Counted from the first letter of the stretch, positions 1 through 7,093 are shown. The stretch: DNA of 8,454 nucleotides from Propionibacteriaceae bacterium (GCA_031260385.1 JAIRKB010000245.1:1-8454), one strand, 5' to 3'. The notes: a model not told the origin generated them from the letters alone. Translations and numbers: made by a program.

Positions 1-616
1 CTTGACCGCTGGTCTGGGCGAGCTGATCGAAGCGGGCGAAGACTTCGGGGGTGGACATTTCGCCGGGGGCGAGGGCGAGAACCCAGTGGTATTGACCGCG
101 CGCTAGGGTGGGGGTGAGGCGGTCGCCGCGCCCTAGCCCGACCGCACATCCGCCCATCAAAGCGAAGGGTACGTCAGCGCCGAGTTGGGCGGCGAGGCCG
201 AGCAGGTCGTCTTGGGTGATCGCCAGCTCCCAGAGTCTGGCACAGGCGAGCAAGGCCCCAGCGCCATTCGCCGAGCCGCCCGCCATCCCGCCAGCGACGG
301 GGATCTTCTTGTCAATACTGAGCGCCACCCCGGCCCGAACCGCGTACTCCTGTTTCAGCAGGGCGGCCGCCCGGTAGGCAAGATTCTGGTGAGGCGGGCC
401 GACCAGGTGGGCCTGGGGGCCGTTAACGGTGCAGGTGATGCCGGTCTCGATCCCCGTCGCGGTGACGATGTCATAGAGGGAGACCGCTTGGAATATGGTC
501 GCGAGCTCGTGGTAGCCATCGGCGCGCTCGGCGCCGACACATAGCGCCAGATTGATCTTGGCAGGCACCCGTACGCGTATGACCGGACTGACTTCCACCG
601 TTGCCGCGAGACTCAT
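1..616 (-). CDS. ispE: 4-diphosphocytidyl-2-C-methyl-D-erythritol kinase, N-terminal 205 residues (3' end off the left edge)
   Basis: GHMP-family kinase of the MEP (non-mevalonate) isoprenoid pathway. It uses ATP to phosphorylate the 2-hydroxyl of CDP-methylerythritol in the cytoplasm. Seen in the translation: the N-terminal PAKINL motif (18-23) whose Lys20 matches the catalytic Lys of the family; the glycine-rich ATP loop GGMAGGSANGAGAL (109-122); and LGADVPFAL (145-153), whose Asp148 matches the catalytic Asp. RADGYHEL (31-38) is also typical. About 205 residues are present of the ~290-310 usual, so roughly the last third lies outside the window. The ATG at 616 is the first start after an in-frame TAA and has no clear Shine-Dalgarno sequence. 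A GTG six codons downstream is an alternative. The gene begins 33 bases after the stop of the large membrane protein gene, so cotranscription is likely. The frame is intact and the identification secure. Confidence 0.95.
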   Translation of the reverse strand, partial: MSLAATVEVSPVIRVRVPAKINLALCVGAERADGYHELATIFQAVSLYDIVTATGIETGITCTVNGPQAHLVGPPHQNLAYRAAALLKQEYAVRAGVALSIDKKIPVAGGMAGGSANGAGALLACARLWELAITQDDLLGLAAQLGADVPFALMGGCAVGLGRGDRLTPTLARGQYHWVLALAPGEMSTPEVFARFDQLAQTSGQ

Positions 617-649
617 ATTTGGAACACTAGATGATTAAGCCCGGGATTG

Positions 650-3600
650 TCACGTCGGCGGTTGCGACGGGTCCGGGTTCTGGGCAGCCTTCGATTCCCC
701 AGTCGCCTTACTCCCGGTCTTTTTCTTCGGAGCGGCGCCGGACTTCTTGGAGGTGCCTGGCAGCGGCGGTGCCGGGGGCGGTGGTGCCGGGGTCGTCCGG
801 GGGATTGGCGGTGGCGGCGGTGGGATCGGTGGGATCGGCGGAATCAGAGGCACAGTCACGCTCGGAATCGGGGGGAGGTTCTTTTGGGGAATGGTCGCAT
901 CATCAGCGATCTTCGGCAATCGCTTCTGAGGAATGGTCGCCTCTGGCGCGACGGCGGGTGGCTGCAAGGGCGGGATGGGCGGAATGGGCGCCGGTGGCAG
1001 CGTGGGAAGGGCCTTCTGCGGGATGGTGTCATCGAGGAGCGCCTTGGTATGGGGGGTGGCCAGACTCGGTGGCGGTGGGATCGGCGGAATCGGTGGCATG
1101 CTGCCCCGCGCTGGACCGTCGGCGGGCGTTACCGGAGGGATCGGCGGGAACAGGGGGGCTACCTGACCGAACCCGCCCCCGACATCGTAGGGACGGGTCG
1201 GGAAGGGATCCTCGGGGACGAAAGGCTCCGGCAGCGTGGGCAGATGAGGCGTACTTAGCCCTAGGACGATCGATTCTTCCGTCGGCGTCGCTGGAGCTGG
1301 TTTGGGGGCACTATGCCCGCGCGGACGGCGACTGGTCGCGGCCTGCTTCGGGGTCTTGGCTGTGGCACCTTTGCGACGGAATTTTCCGGTTTGGGGATAA
1401 TCGGGTGCCACCAGATCAACCACCGCCGGTTCGACTGGGGTGACGGTCGCCACGGGCGGTAGCGGGAGGGGAGCGGTTTGGGTCGCCCAAGGGGCGGCGG
1501 TGCCGGGGGAAGCCTCCGTCGGTTTGCCGTCTACGGGCTGAGACGCGGCGTTCGCTAACAGCAGAGCTTCCGCCCCTGGCGGTGGGATTTCCCAGGGGGC
1601 GATCGCCGGGCCAGTTGGTGGTGGGAAGGCACCGGGAATGATCCCGGGGCCAGTGGGTGGTGGAAACTCGGGTAGCTGAATAGCGGGGCCTGACGGCGGT
1701 GGGAAGTCCGCTGGCGACTGCGCTAGGTCAGTTGGTGGCGGCCACGATGTCGGCTCGGTGGGAGCAGTCTTCCTAAAGCGGGCGCTAAGGCTAGCCAGGA
1801 AACCGGGTTTCTTTGGTTCGGGAGTGGGTTGGGGGAGGGGATCCGGGGATGTCGGGGTGGTCGGGGTGGTCGACTCCGCGGCTGGATCAGCCTCAGGCTG
1901 AGGCTCTTGGACCGGTTCTTGGACCGGTTCCTGGTCGTCGTCAACGGACGCCATCTCGGTGACTGGGGGTTCAACGGGCTTGAGTTCGATGAGCTCGGTC
2001 ACGGTCTCAAGGACCGGTTCGCTGACGGTGTCTACCTCGGGTTCGTCTTCGATTATTAGTTCAAGATCAGGCGCTGTCTCGGTTTCGACAGTGGTGGGTG
2101 GTTCGACTTCGGTCTTGGCTTCGGGTTCGATCGCCACCTCGGGCTCACCGGCTGCCTCGGGCTCACCAGCCACCTCCGGCTCACCAGCCACCTCCGGCTC
2201 ACCTTCAGCGGTTGGTTCGGTTTCTGGCTTCGCTTCGACTAGGGCCACGACGGTTGGTTCGGCTCCGGACTCTGCCTCGGCTTCGACCGCGACGACTGGT
2301 TCGGTCTCTGCTTCACCCTCGGTAACGGGTGCCGCTTCGCCCTCGGGTTCGGGCGCCCCTTCGCCCTCAGCTCCGGGTGCTGCTTCGCCCTCAGCTTCGC
2401 TGCCTGTCTCGCCTTCGGTAACCGGTTCTGGGTCACCCTCGGGTTTGGCCTCAATGATCGGTTCAGGTTCGGTCTCCACCACATTTTCGGTGGATAGCTC
2501 TGCTTCAACTGGTGCCTCAGTGGTTGGTTCGGCTTCCGCCTCCACCGCAGCTTCCGCCTCCACTTCGAGTACGCCTTCAACCTCGGCTTCTGGCTCCACC
2601 TCGGGCTCACCGGCTACCTCGGGCTCACCCGCCACCTCACCGACCGCCTCTTTCGGCTTCTTAGTGGTGAGCTGCTTGAACCAAGCCCCAATCGCGGTAA
2701 ACCATCGCGGCGGTACATCCCTGAGCCAAGTAACCGCGGCCCTAAACCACCGCGGGGGAACCGTGGTGAACCAAATGCCAGCGGCCTTGAACCACCGTGG
2801 TGGCACGGTGGTGAACCAGGTTCCAATCGCCACCAAGACCCGCTTCGGCCCCGTCAACGGCGGACCAACCACCGGAACAACCGGAGCAACTGGGGCAACC
2901 GGGGTAACCGCGCCGATAACCGGCGGCACCGCTGGAATCGGCGAAACCACCGCCACCTCGCCGACCTCGTCCTCGTACTCATCCTCGAGATCGCCAGTCT
3001 CGATCCGACCGATCAGCCGATCCCACAGCGTACCCTCAAGGGTGCGGGGTTGGGTCAGACGGGCCTGCAGAACCAGGTTGATGATCACCCAGAAGAGCAA
3101 CCCGAGGCTAGCGAAACCAACCGCGCCGGTAAGCCCAACCACGGCGGCCCGGCGACCGGTTCCCGGCCCGACAGTGGCATAGGCGACGGCGATCGTCCCG
3201 GCGACCATCGCCACATCGGCAGCGATCGCCATCAGCGCGCTCAGCACGATCGTCCGAATCGTCCGACGGCGCAGCATCATATCCCAAGCAGCGAACTTCT
3301 TGGTCGGTAGGTAAGCCGGGCGCCACAACACCAAACCAACGGCGACGACCATCGCGACTAAGAGCAAGGGCACCGACCACCATAGGTGGGTGGTGTAGAA
3401 GGACCCGGGGAAGGGTTCAAAGAAATTCCAGCCGAAGACCCCATCGAGAACCCAGGAGTCGACATGGCTGCGGTGGTCGAGTGAGGCGCGTCGGGCGGCC
3501 CAACTGATCAGGTAGGCCAAGACAAAGGTTAGTCCAGCCAGGGTGAACAACGCCGTCCAGGGTAGGCACTCCCGGATCCGGGGGCGCTGGAATCGGGGCG

Positions 3601-3919
3601 CGGAATCCAGGCTATACCCGAGTAACCACAGGTCGGTGGCGGTGGCCACGATCATCACCAAGCCACCAACAATGATTGGCGCGTAGAGCACCGCTTGGTA
3701 ATGGATGGTCCCGGTGATTAGCAAACTGCCGAAGCCAATCCCGACCACCAAAGCGGTCAGACGAGTGATGGCAGTTAACTTGTTGATCCGTCGCAGCCGC
3801 TTGTCACGCGGCGAAGGGCGATCGCGCAGAATCCGATTGACTGAACTAGCGACAATGAGGAGGAATAAGACAATAATCCCAGCTACTACCCAATACCCCA
3901 TCAGGGTTGAAGCTGTCAT
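650..3919 (-). CDS. Unrecognised 1089-residue protein: ~7 transmembrane spans plus a giant acidic/proline-rich repeat tail
   Basis: I do not recognise this family. Hydrophobic segments lie near residues 8-27, 54-72, 76-100, 119-141, 180-199, 222-248 and 258-285. The loops after spans 1, 3 and 5 (29-52, 102-118, 200-222) are strongly Arg/Lys-rich, which by the positive-inside rule gives N-out, C-in topology. The tail follows in blocks: a Pro/Val linker (322-358); four 15-residue units with VPPRWF (364-423); a Glu/Pro/Ala/Val acidic region (424-700); a short basic segment GFLASLSARFRK (706-717); five 13-residue PPPTGP units (726-790); Pro-rich sequence with three TIPQK motifs (965-1013); polyproline; and a Lys-rich end (1057-1077). 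No catalytic motif was seen. The ATG has a good ribosome site (GAGGA, 3924-3928). ispE follows by 33 bases and argS lies 176 bases upstream. A membrane-anchored cytoplasmic scaffold is an inference only. One uninterrupted frame of this length argues strongly that it is a real gene. Confidence 0.9.
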   Translation of the reverse strand: MTASTLMGYWVVAGIIVLFLLIVASSVNRILRDRPSPRDKRLRRINKLTAITRLTALVVGIGFGSLLITGTIHYQAVLYAPIIVGGLVMIVATATDLWLLGYSLDSAPRFQRPRIRECLPWTALFTLAGLTFVLAYLISWAARRASLDHRSHVDSWVLDGVFGWNFFEPFPGSFYTTHLWWSVPLLLVAMVVAVGLVLWRPAYLPTKKFAAWDMMLRRRTIRTIVLSALMAIAADVAMVAGTIAVAYATVGPGTGRRAAVVGLTGAVGFASLGLLFWVIINLVLQARLTQPRTLEGTLWDRLIGRIETGDLEDEYEDEVGEVAVVSPIPAVPPVIGAVTPVAPVAPVVPVVGPPLTGPKRVLVAIGTWFTTVPPRWFKAAGIWFTTVPPRWFRAAVTWLRDVPPRWFTAIGAWFKQLTTKKPKEAVGEVAGEPEVAGEPEVEPEAEVEGVLEVEAEAAVEAEAEPTTEAPVEAELSTENVVETEPEPIIEAKPEGDPEPVTEGETGSEAEGEAAPGAEGEGAPEPEGEAAPVTEGEAETEPVVAVEAEAESGAEPTVVALVEAKPETEPTAEGEPEVAGEPEVAGEPEAAGEPEVAIEPEAKTEVEPPTTVETETAPDLELIIEDEPEVDTVSEPVLETVTELIELKPVEPPVTEMASVDDDQEPVQEPVQEPQPEADPAAESTTPTTPTSPDPLPQPTPEPKKPGFLASLSARFRKTAPTEPTSWPPPTDLAQSPADFPPPSGPAIQLPEFPPPTGPGIIPGAFPPPTGPAIAPWEIPPPGAEALLLANAASQPVDGKPTEASPGTAAPWATQTAPLPLPPVATVTPVEPAVVDLVAPDYPQTGKFRRKGATAKTPKQAATSRRPRGHSAPKPAPATPTEESIVLGLSTPHLPTLPEPFVPEDPFPTRPYDVGGGFGQVAPLFPPIPPVTPADGPARGSMPPIPPIPPPPSLATPHTKALLDDTIPQKALPTLPPAPIPPIPPLQPPAVAPEATIPQKRLPKIADDATIPQKNLPPIPSVTVPLIPPIPPIPPPPPPIPRTTPAPPPPAPPLPGTSKKSGAAPKKKTGSKATGESKAAQNPDPSQPPT
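863..1033 (-). repeat. Three TIPQK motifs in the proline-rich C-terminal region
   Basis: Within the large membrane protein, residues 963-1019 carry DDTIPQKALP, EATIPQKRLP and DDATIPQKNLP. The threonines are at 965, 995 and 1009, so the spacing is irregular (30 then 14 residues), unlike the other repeats of this protein. Each copy has an acidic residue one to three positions before Thr and a Lys plus Leu-Pro after it, and polyproline (PPIPPIPP-like) lies between copies. The conservation of TIPQK amid low-complexity sequence suggests a short binding or modification site. That role is an inference. Confidence 0.8.
1550..1744 (-). repeat. Five tandem 39-bp / 13-residue PPPTGP repeats
   Basis: Residues 726-790 of the large protein form five consecutive 13-residue units that begin at Trp726, Phe739, Phe752, Phe765 and Ile778. 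Each starts with an aromatic or aliphatic residue followed by PPP. The central three read FPPP(S/T)GP(A/G)I, and the outer two are degenerate. The period is exact with no indels, which points to expansion by tandem duplication. Confidence 0.9.
2133..2204 (-). repeat. Four tandem 18-bp repeats encoding GEPEVA
   Basis: Four contiguous 18-base units (2133-2150, 2151-2168, 2169-2186, 2187-2204), of which the last two differ only at their final base. On the coding strand they give repeated (A)GEPEV/A in the acidic region of the large protein, around residues 573-596. Related units recur near 2595-2637, encoding EVAGEPEVAGEP at about residues 428-440. Near-identical DNA copies imply recent duplication or slippage, so copy number may vary between strains. 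Confidence 0.85.
2651..2830 (-). repeat. Four tandem 45-bp / 15-residue Trp-rich repeats (VPPRWF)
   Basis: Residues 364-423 of the large protein are four 15-residue units. The first three contain VPPRWF followed by Lys, Arg or Thr at positions 372, 387 and 402, each preceded by a Trp about six residues earlier. The fourth has lost the motif and ends in KKPK. The DNA shows the same 45-base period, for example accaccgcgg at 2746 and accaccgtgg at 2791. The block sits between the last membrane span plus linker and the acidic region, so it could form membrane-interfacial aromatic/basic helices; that is inference. Confidence 0.9.
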
Positions 3920-3923
3920 CGAT

Positions 3924-3928
3924 TCCTC
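3924..3928 (-). promoter_or_regulatory. Ribosome binding site of the large membrane protein gene
   Basis: The coding strand reads GAGGA five bases before ATG (start at 3919), a good Shine-Dalgarno match that supports this start. Confidence 0.7.
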
Positions 3929-3951
3929 ACAGTGTGCGCAGGCTAACCAGG

Positions 3952-3979
3952 ATTGTCGCTACACTTGGCCATCTGACAG
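3952..3979 (-). promoter_or_regulatory. Candidate promoter for the large gene and ispE
   Basis: On the minus strand CTGTCA (3979-3974) and GACAAT (3957-3952) are separated by 16 bases. Each matches 4 of 6 positions of the -35 and -10 consensus. Transcription would start near 3945, leaving a leader of about 25 bases that carries the GAGGA ribosome site. This would make the large gene and ispE independent of argS. It is a consensus match only. Confidence 0.35.
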
Positions 3980-4042
3980 CCCACTACGGACGCTATCAGA
4001 GTTGTGCCCGCAATTCCGTCCCCCGGCGAAGTGCTCGTACCG

Positions 4043-4057
4043 ACGATAGCCTATCGT
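4043..4057. promoter_or_regulatory. Palindrome ACGATAG-C-CTATCGT in the argS/large-gene gap
   Basis: Perfect 7-base arms around a single central base, placed 124 bases upstream of the start of the large gene and 39 bases after the argS stop. It is not followed by a T tract, so it is a poor terminator. The symmetry suits a dimeric regulator's site. A smaller inverted repeat (TTGGC/GCCAA, 4071-4087) lies beside it. No second copy was seen in the window. Confidence 0.35.
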
Positions 4058-4095
4058 ATGAAACGCCTATTTGGCACGCCTCGCCAATCGGGTCA

Positions 4096-5736
4096 TCACA
4101 TTACTTCGGGGGCGTGGATTCCGAGTAGACCGAGCCCGGTTGCCAAGACGATCTGGGTCGCGCGACACAGTCCAAGGCGGGAATATCGCAGCGCCGGTTC
4201 ACTCTTTAACACTGGGCATTGCTCGTAGAAACTCGACAGTTGGGTCGCCAGTTCGAAGAGATATCCACAGAGCTTGTGAGGCTGCAAGCTCGTACTAACT
4301 TCCACAACAATCCCCCCAAATCGGCTGAGGGTGAGGGCGAGGGCCTGTTCGGTAGGTTCGGACAAACTAGTCGGGCAAACCTCATCAATCGGGTCCGCCT
4401 CGGCGGCAGCGCGGCGCAGGATCTGGCAGATCCGGGCGTGGGCATATTGCAGGTAGGGTCCAGTGTCGCCGGTGGTGGCTGTCATCCGGGCGACATCAAA
4501 GACGTAGTCTTTCTGCAGTTGGTTCGACAGGTCGGCGTATTTGATCGCGGCGAGGGCGATCGCTGGGGTCGTCACCTCCTCAGCGGTATTGAGCAGGTCT
4601 TCGAGGTGTACGGCCGTACCCTCCCGGGTTTTGTAGGGCGTACCATCCTTACCGGTGACCATGCCAAAGCCGACGTGTTCGGCGACAACCCGATCGGGCA
4701 GATAGCCCGCCATCTGCGCGACCGCAAAGACCTTCAAGAAGTGATCATGCTGGCGGGCGTCGGTGACATAGATCAGCTGGTCCGCCCCCAGGGTTTCGAC
4801 GCGATGCCTGATGGCGGCGACATCGGTGGTGTCGTAACCATAACCCCCAGCTGAGTTGCGGATGATCACCGGCGCTTCAAAGCCGGGCACAAAGACCACC
4901 AAGGCGCCATCGTCAATCGCGGCGATACCGCGGGCTTCCAGATCGGCGCAGGTCGGCGCTAGTAGCGGATTGTAGAGTGACTCACCAGCGATATCGGCGT
5001 CCGTCAGGAGCACCCCGAGCCGGGCGTAGGTCTGCGAGAAACCCTCCCGGGAGATCTCGATCAGGCGCTGCCAGATGGCTTTGGTCGCTTCATCGCCAGC
5101 TTGGAGGGCGACAACCCGGGCCCGGGCCCGGTCAGCGAAGGATGGTTCAGCGCCGAAGTGTTGGTTGGCGCGCAGGTAAAGTTCCTCCGCTCCCGCCAGA
5201 TCGAGGGCGGCTAGATCGAGCCCTTCGTCGAGGATCTGCTCGATGAGCATCCCAAACTGGCGTCCCCAGTCACCAATGTGATTCTGGGGGATGACCTTGT
5301 CGCCACGGGCGGTCAGGACCCGGTTGAAGCAGTCACCGATGATGGTGGAGCGCAGGTGGCCGACATGCATCTGTTTGGCCACATTGGGGCTCGAATAATC
5401 GAGCACCACAGTTTTGGGGTTGGCGACTTGGGGGATCCCATGATAGGGGTCGTGGAGCAGATCGTTGACGGCCGCACACAGCACCTCCGTACGCAAACGC
5501 AGGTTGATGAACCCTGGCCCAGCGATCTCCAACGGTTCGCAAAGATCGTCTAGATCGAGCTGGTCGACAATCTCGGAGGCGACCTCGCGCGGTTTCCGTC
5601 CCTGATCCGCCGCTAAGCGTAAAGCGACGTTGGTTTGGTAGTGGCCGAACTGGGCTTTGGTCGCTGGGCGCAGTTCAGGGTCAACCCCAGTGAGGGCTTC
5701 GATACGCTGGGCGAGGATCTTTCCAAGAGATGGCAT
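4096..5736 (-). CDS. argS: Arginyl-tRNA synthetase (class I)
   Basis: Attaches arginine to tRNA-Arg using ATP, in the cytoplasm. Numbered from the ATG at 5736 (546 residues, near the family's usual ~550): the N-terminal tRNA-recognition domain includes FGHYQTN (30-36); the class I signature is HVGHLRST (124-131), preceded by SSPN; HIGDWG (153-158) is conserved in ArgRS; YDTTDVAAIRHR (301-312) and KTREG (369-373) replace a classical KMSKS loop, as is common in this family. The DALR anticodon-binding domain starts near YLQYAHARI (428-436) and runs to the conserved GLGLLGIHAPE close to the C terminus. The frame stays open to an ATG at 5802, which adds 22 residues not typical of the family. I prefer 5736 on family length, although 5802 has a promoter-like element at leaderless spacing. 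The gene is divergent from the M18 aminopeptidase, and the large membrane protein gene follows after 176 bases. A tRNA-Arg gene lies elsewhere in the window but is not linked to it. Confidence 0.97.
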   Translation of the reverse strand: MPSLGKILAQRIEALTGVDPELRPATKAQFGHYQTNVALRLAADQGRKPREVASEIVDQLDLDDLCEPLEIAGPGFINLRLRTEVLCAAVNDLLHDPYHGIPQVANPKTVVLDYSSPNVAKQMHVGHLRSTIIGDCFNRVLTARGDKVIPQNHIGDWGRQFGMLIEQILDEGLDLAALDLAGAEELYLRANQHFGAEPSFADRARARVVALQAGDEATKAIWQRLIEISREGFSQTYARLGVLLTDADIAGESLYNPLLAPTCADLEARGIAAIDDGALVVFVPGFEAPVIIRNSAGGYGYDTTDVAAIRHRVETLGADQLIYVTDARQHDHFLKVFAVAQMAGYLPDRVVAEHVGFGMVTGKDGTPYKTREGTAVHLEDLLNTAEEVTTPAIALAAIKYADLSNQLQKDYVFDVARMTATTGDTGPYLQYAHARICQILRRAAAEADPIDEVCPTSLSEPTEQALALTLSRFGGIVVEVSTSLQPHKLCGYLFELATQLSSFYEQCPVLKSEPALRYSRLGLCRATQIVLATGLGLLGIHAPEVM

Positions 5737-5839
5737 GGCCCCATTCTTGCATGCCAGGCAAGTGGTCGGCACACCCCCGATTTGTTCGCTTCTTTGACCC
5801 ATCTACGCATTATCGACAAAAGATGAGAGAATATGGCCC
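5737..5839. promoter_or_regulatory. Divergent promoter interval between argS and the M18 aminopeptidase
   Basis: About 100 bases serve two divergent genes. On the minus strand GATAAT (5814-5809) is followed by exactly six bases and then an ATG (5802), the spacing of a leaderless start. No good -35 is visible upstream of it. On the plus strand TTGACC (5794-5799) resembles a -35, but no matching -10 lies at normal spacing. GAGAGA (5825-5830) nine bases before the aminopeptidase ATG is a weak ribosome site. Promoter positions are therefore tentative. Confidence 0.45.
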
Positions 5840-7066
5840 ATGGGGCTCACCGATTTTATTACACAGTCGCCTAGTGCGTATCACACCAGTGCGACAGTCG
5901 CTCGTACCTTGACGGAGTGCGGTTTTGCCGCCCAACTCGAATTGGACCCGTGGGATCCAAGTCCAGGCGGGCATTTTGTCCAGCGCGATGGCGCGATTAT
6001 CGCTTACCGCCTGCCAGCAAAACGGGTAGCCGAACCGCGGTTTCGGATCATTGGCACACACACCGATTCCGCCGGTTTCAAGCTGAAACCGAATCCTCAG
6101 CATTACTCGGCGGGCTGGGCTCAAGCCGGTATGGAGGTGTACGGGTCTCCAGCGGTCCACTCTTGGGTGGATCGGGAGTTCGGCTTGGCCGGGCGGGTGG
6201 TCTCCAAGACGGGGGAGCAACGGCTCATCTCCACCGAAGCCTGGCTGCGGATCCCCGGGCTCGCCCCCCATCTCGACCCCGACTTGAGCCTTGATCGCCA
6301 GCGTCACCTGATGCCGATCTATGCGCTGGCGGATAGCCTGCCGCTCATGCAAGCGCTCGCCGAAGGCGCGGATCTGACACCTGAGGATATTGTCGGCCAC
6401 GATCTCTTCGCCTACATCACTCAACCGCCGGAGTTGATCGGGCTGGACAAGACCTGGCTGGCTTCCGGGCGCTTGGATAATCTGGTGAGTGTCTATACCG
6501 GTATGCAGGCCCTGATGGAAGCCGATCCCGAGCTCGGCGCAATCCCGGTTCTGGCCTGCCTCGATCACGAAGAGGTTGGCTCCGGGTCGTTATCGGGGGC
6601 CGGTGGTCCCTTCCTCGAGCAGGTCTTGGCGCGGATCGAGCTTGGTCTAGGTTTGGCCCGGGATCAGGTCTATCGCCTGCGGGCGCGTTCGGCGGCGGTC
6701 TCGGTTGATGCCGGGCATGCCGTCCACCCCAACTTCGCAGACCGCCATGATCCCGATGCCCGACCGCTACTTGGTGGTGGCCCGATGGTCAAGGTCAACG
6801 CCGGGCAACGCTATGTTACCGATGGGGTGGGGGTAGCCCGCTGGCAGGGAATCTGCGACTCTCTAGAGGTTCCGGTTCAAACCTTCGTGTCGAATAACGC
6901 CGTTAGTTGCGGTTCGACGATCGGTCCGCTCTTGGCCGCCCGCCTCGGCATCGCCACCCTAGACGTCGGCATCCCTGTCCTCAGCATGCACTCCGCCCGC
7001 GAGCTCTGCGCCACCGCCGATGTTGACCACCTAGCCACCGCCCTAACCGGCTTCCTAGCCCAGTAA
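5840..7066 (+). CDS. apeB: M18 family zinc aminopeptidase (aspartyl/DNPEP-type)
   Basis: A dinuclear zinc exopeptidase that removes N-terminal (typically acidic) residues from peptides in the cytoplasm. All six metal-site and catalytic elements of the M18 family are visible: His74 in GTHTDSAGFKLKPN, the bridging Asp213 in SGRLDN, the Glu244-Glu245 pair in DHEEVGS, Asp290 in SVDAGHAVHPN, and His384 in LSMHSAREL. SNNAVSCGSTIGP (351-363) is also typical. At 408 residues it is slightly short of the usual ~420-430 but complete at both ends, with no signal peptide. The ATG at 5840 follows a weak GAGAGA. The gene is divergent from argS and convergent with the prepilin peptidase, so it is probably transcribed alone. 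Substrate preference cannot be read from the sequence, and the symbol follows common usage for bacterial M18 enzymes. Confidence 0.95.
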   Translation: MGLTDFITQSPSAYHTSATVARTLTECGFAAQLELDPWDPSPGGHFVQRDGAIIAYRLPAKRVAEPRFRIIGTHTDSAGFKLKPNPQHYSAGWAQAGMEVYGSPAVHSWVDREFGLAGRVVSKTGEQRLISTEAWLRIPGLAPHLDPDLSLDRQRHLMPIYALADSLPLMQALAEGADLTPEDIVGHDLFAYITQPPELIGLDKTWLASGRLDNLVSVYTGMQALMEADPELGAIPVLACLDHEEVGSGSLSGAGGPFLEQVLARIELGLGLARDQVYRLRARSAAVSVDAGHAVHPNFADRHDPDARPLLGGGPMVKVNAGQRYVTDGVGVARWQGICDSLEVPVQTFVSNNAVSCGSTIGPLLAARLGIATLDVGIPVLSMHSARELCATADVDHLATALTGFLAQ

Positions 7067-7093
7067 GGCGAAAGGCAAACAGCGGTTTTGAGC

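Noticed and set aside
109..122. IspE ATP loop reads SANGAGAL rather than SSDAA, a possible missing catalytic Asp
   Set aside because: The catalytic Asp of IspE is in LGADVP, which is present (Asp148), and Asn at the loop position also occurs in the E. coli enzyme. Coordinates given here are residue numbers.
631..1443. 270-codon plus-strand frame, and a 203-codon one overlapping it (647-1258)
   Set aside because: Both are mirror images of the Pro-rich coding region of the large gene. They are Trp/Arg/Gly/Ser-rich without domains.
2133..2204. Tandem 18-bp repeats considered as a CRISPR-like or iteron array
   Set aside because: The units are contiguous without spacers, lie inside a gene in frame, and match the amino-acid repeat, so they are coding repeats.
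1959..3182. 407-codon open frame on the plus strand, Ser/Thr/Gly-rich
   Set aside because: It is antisense to the repetitive Glu/Pro/Ala/Val codons of the large minus-strand gene, whose composition excludes stops. The product is pure low complexity and no ribosome site was noted.
4260..4269. DnaA-box-like ATATCCACA inside argS
   Set aside because: It lies within conserved coding sequence and deviates from the strict consensus.
4219..4854. 211-codon plus-strand frame inside argS
   Set aside because: A shadow of the argS coding sequence; the minus-strand frame carries the synthetase motifs.
5810..6568. 252-codon minus-strand frame across the aminopeptidase
   Set aside because: It is antisense to the conserved M18 motifs, which are unmistakable on the plus strand.
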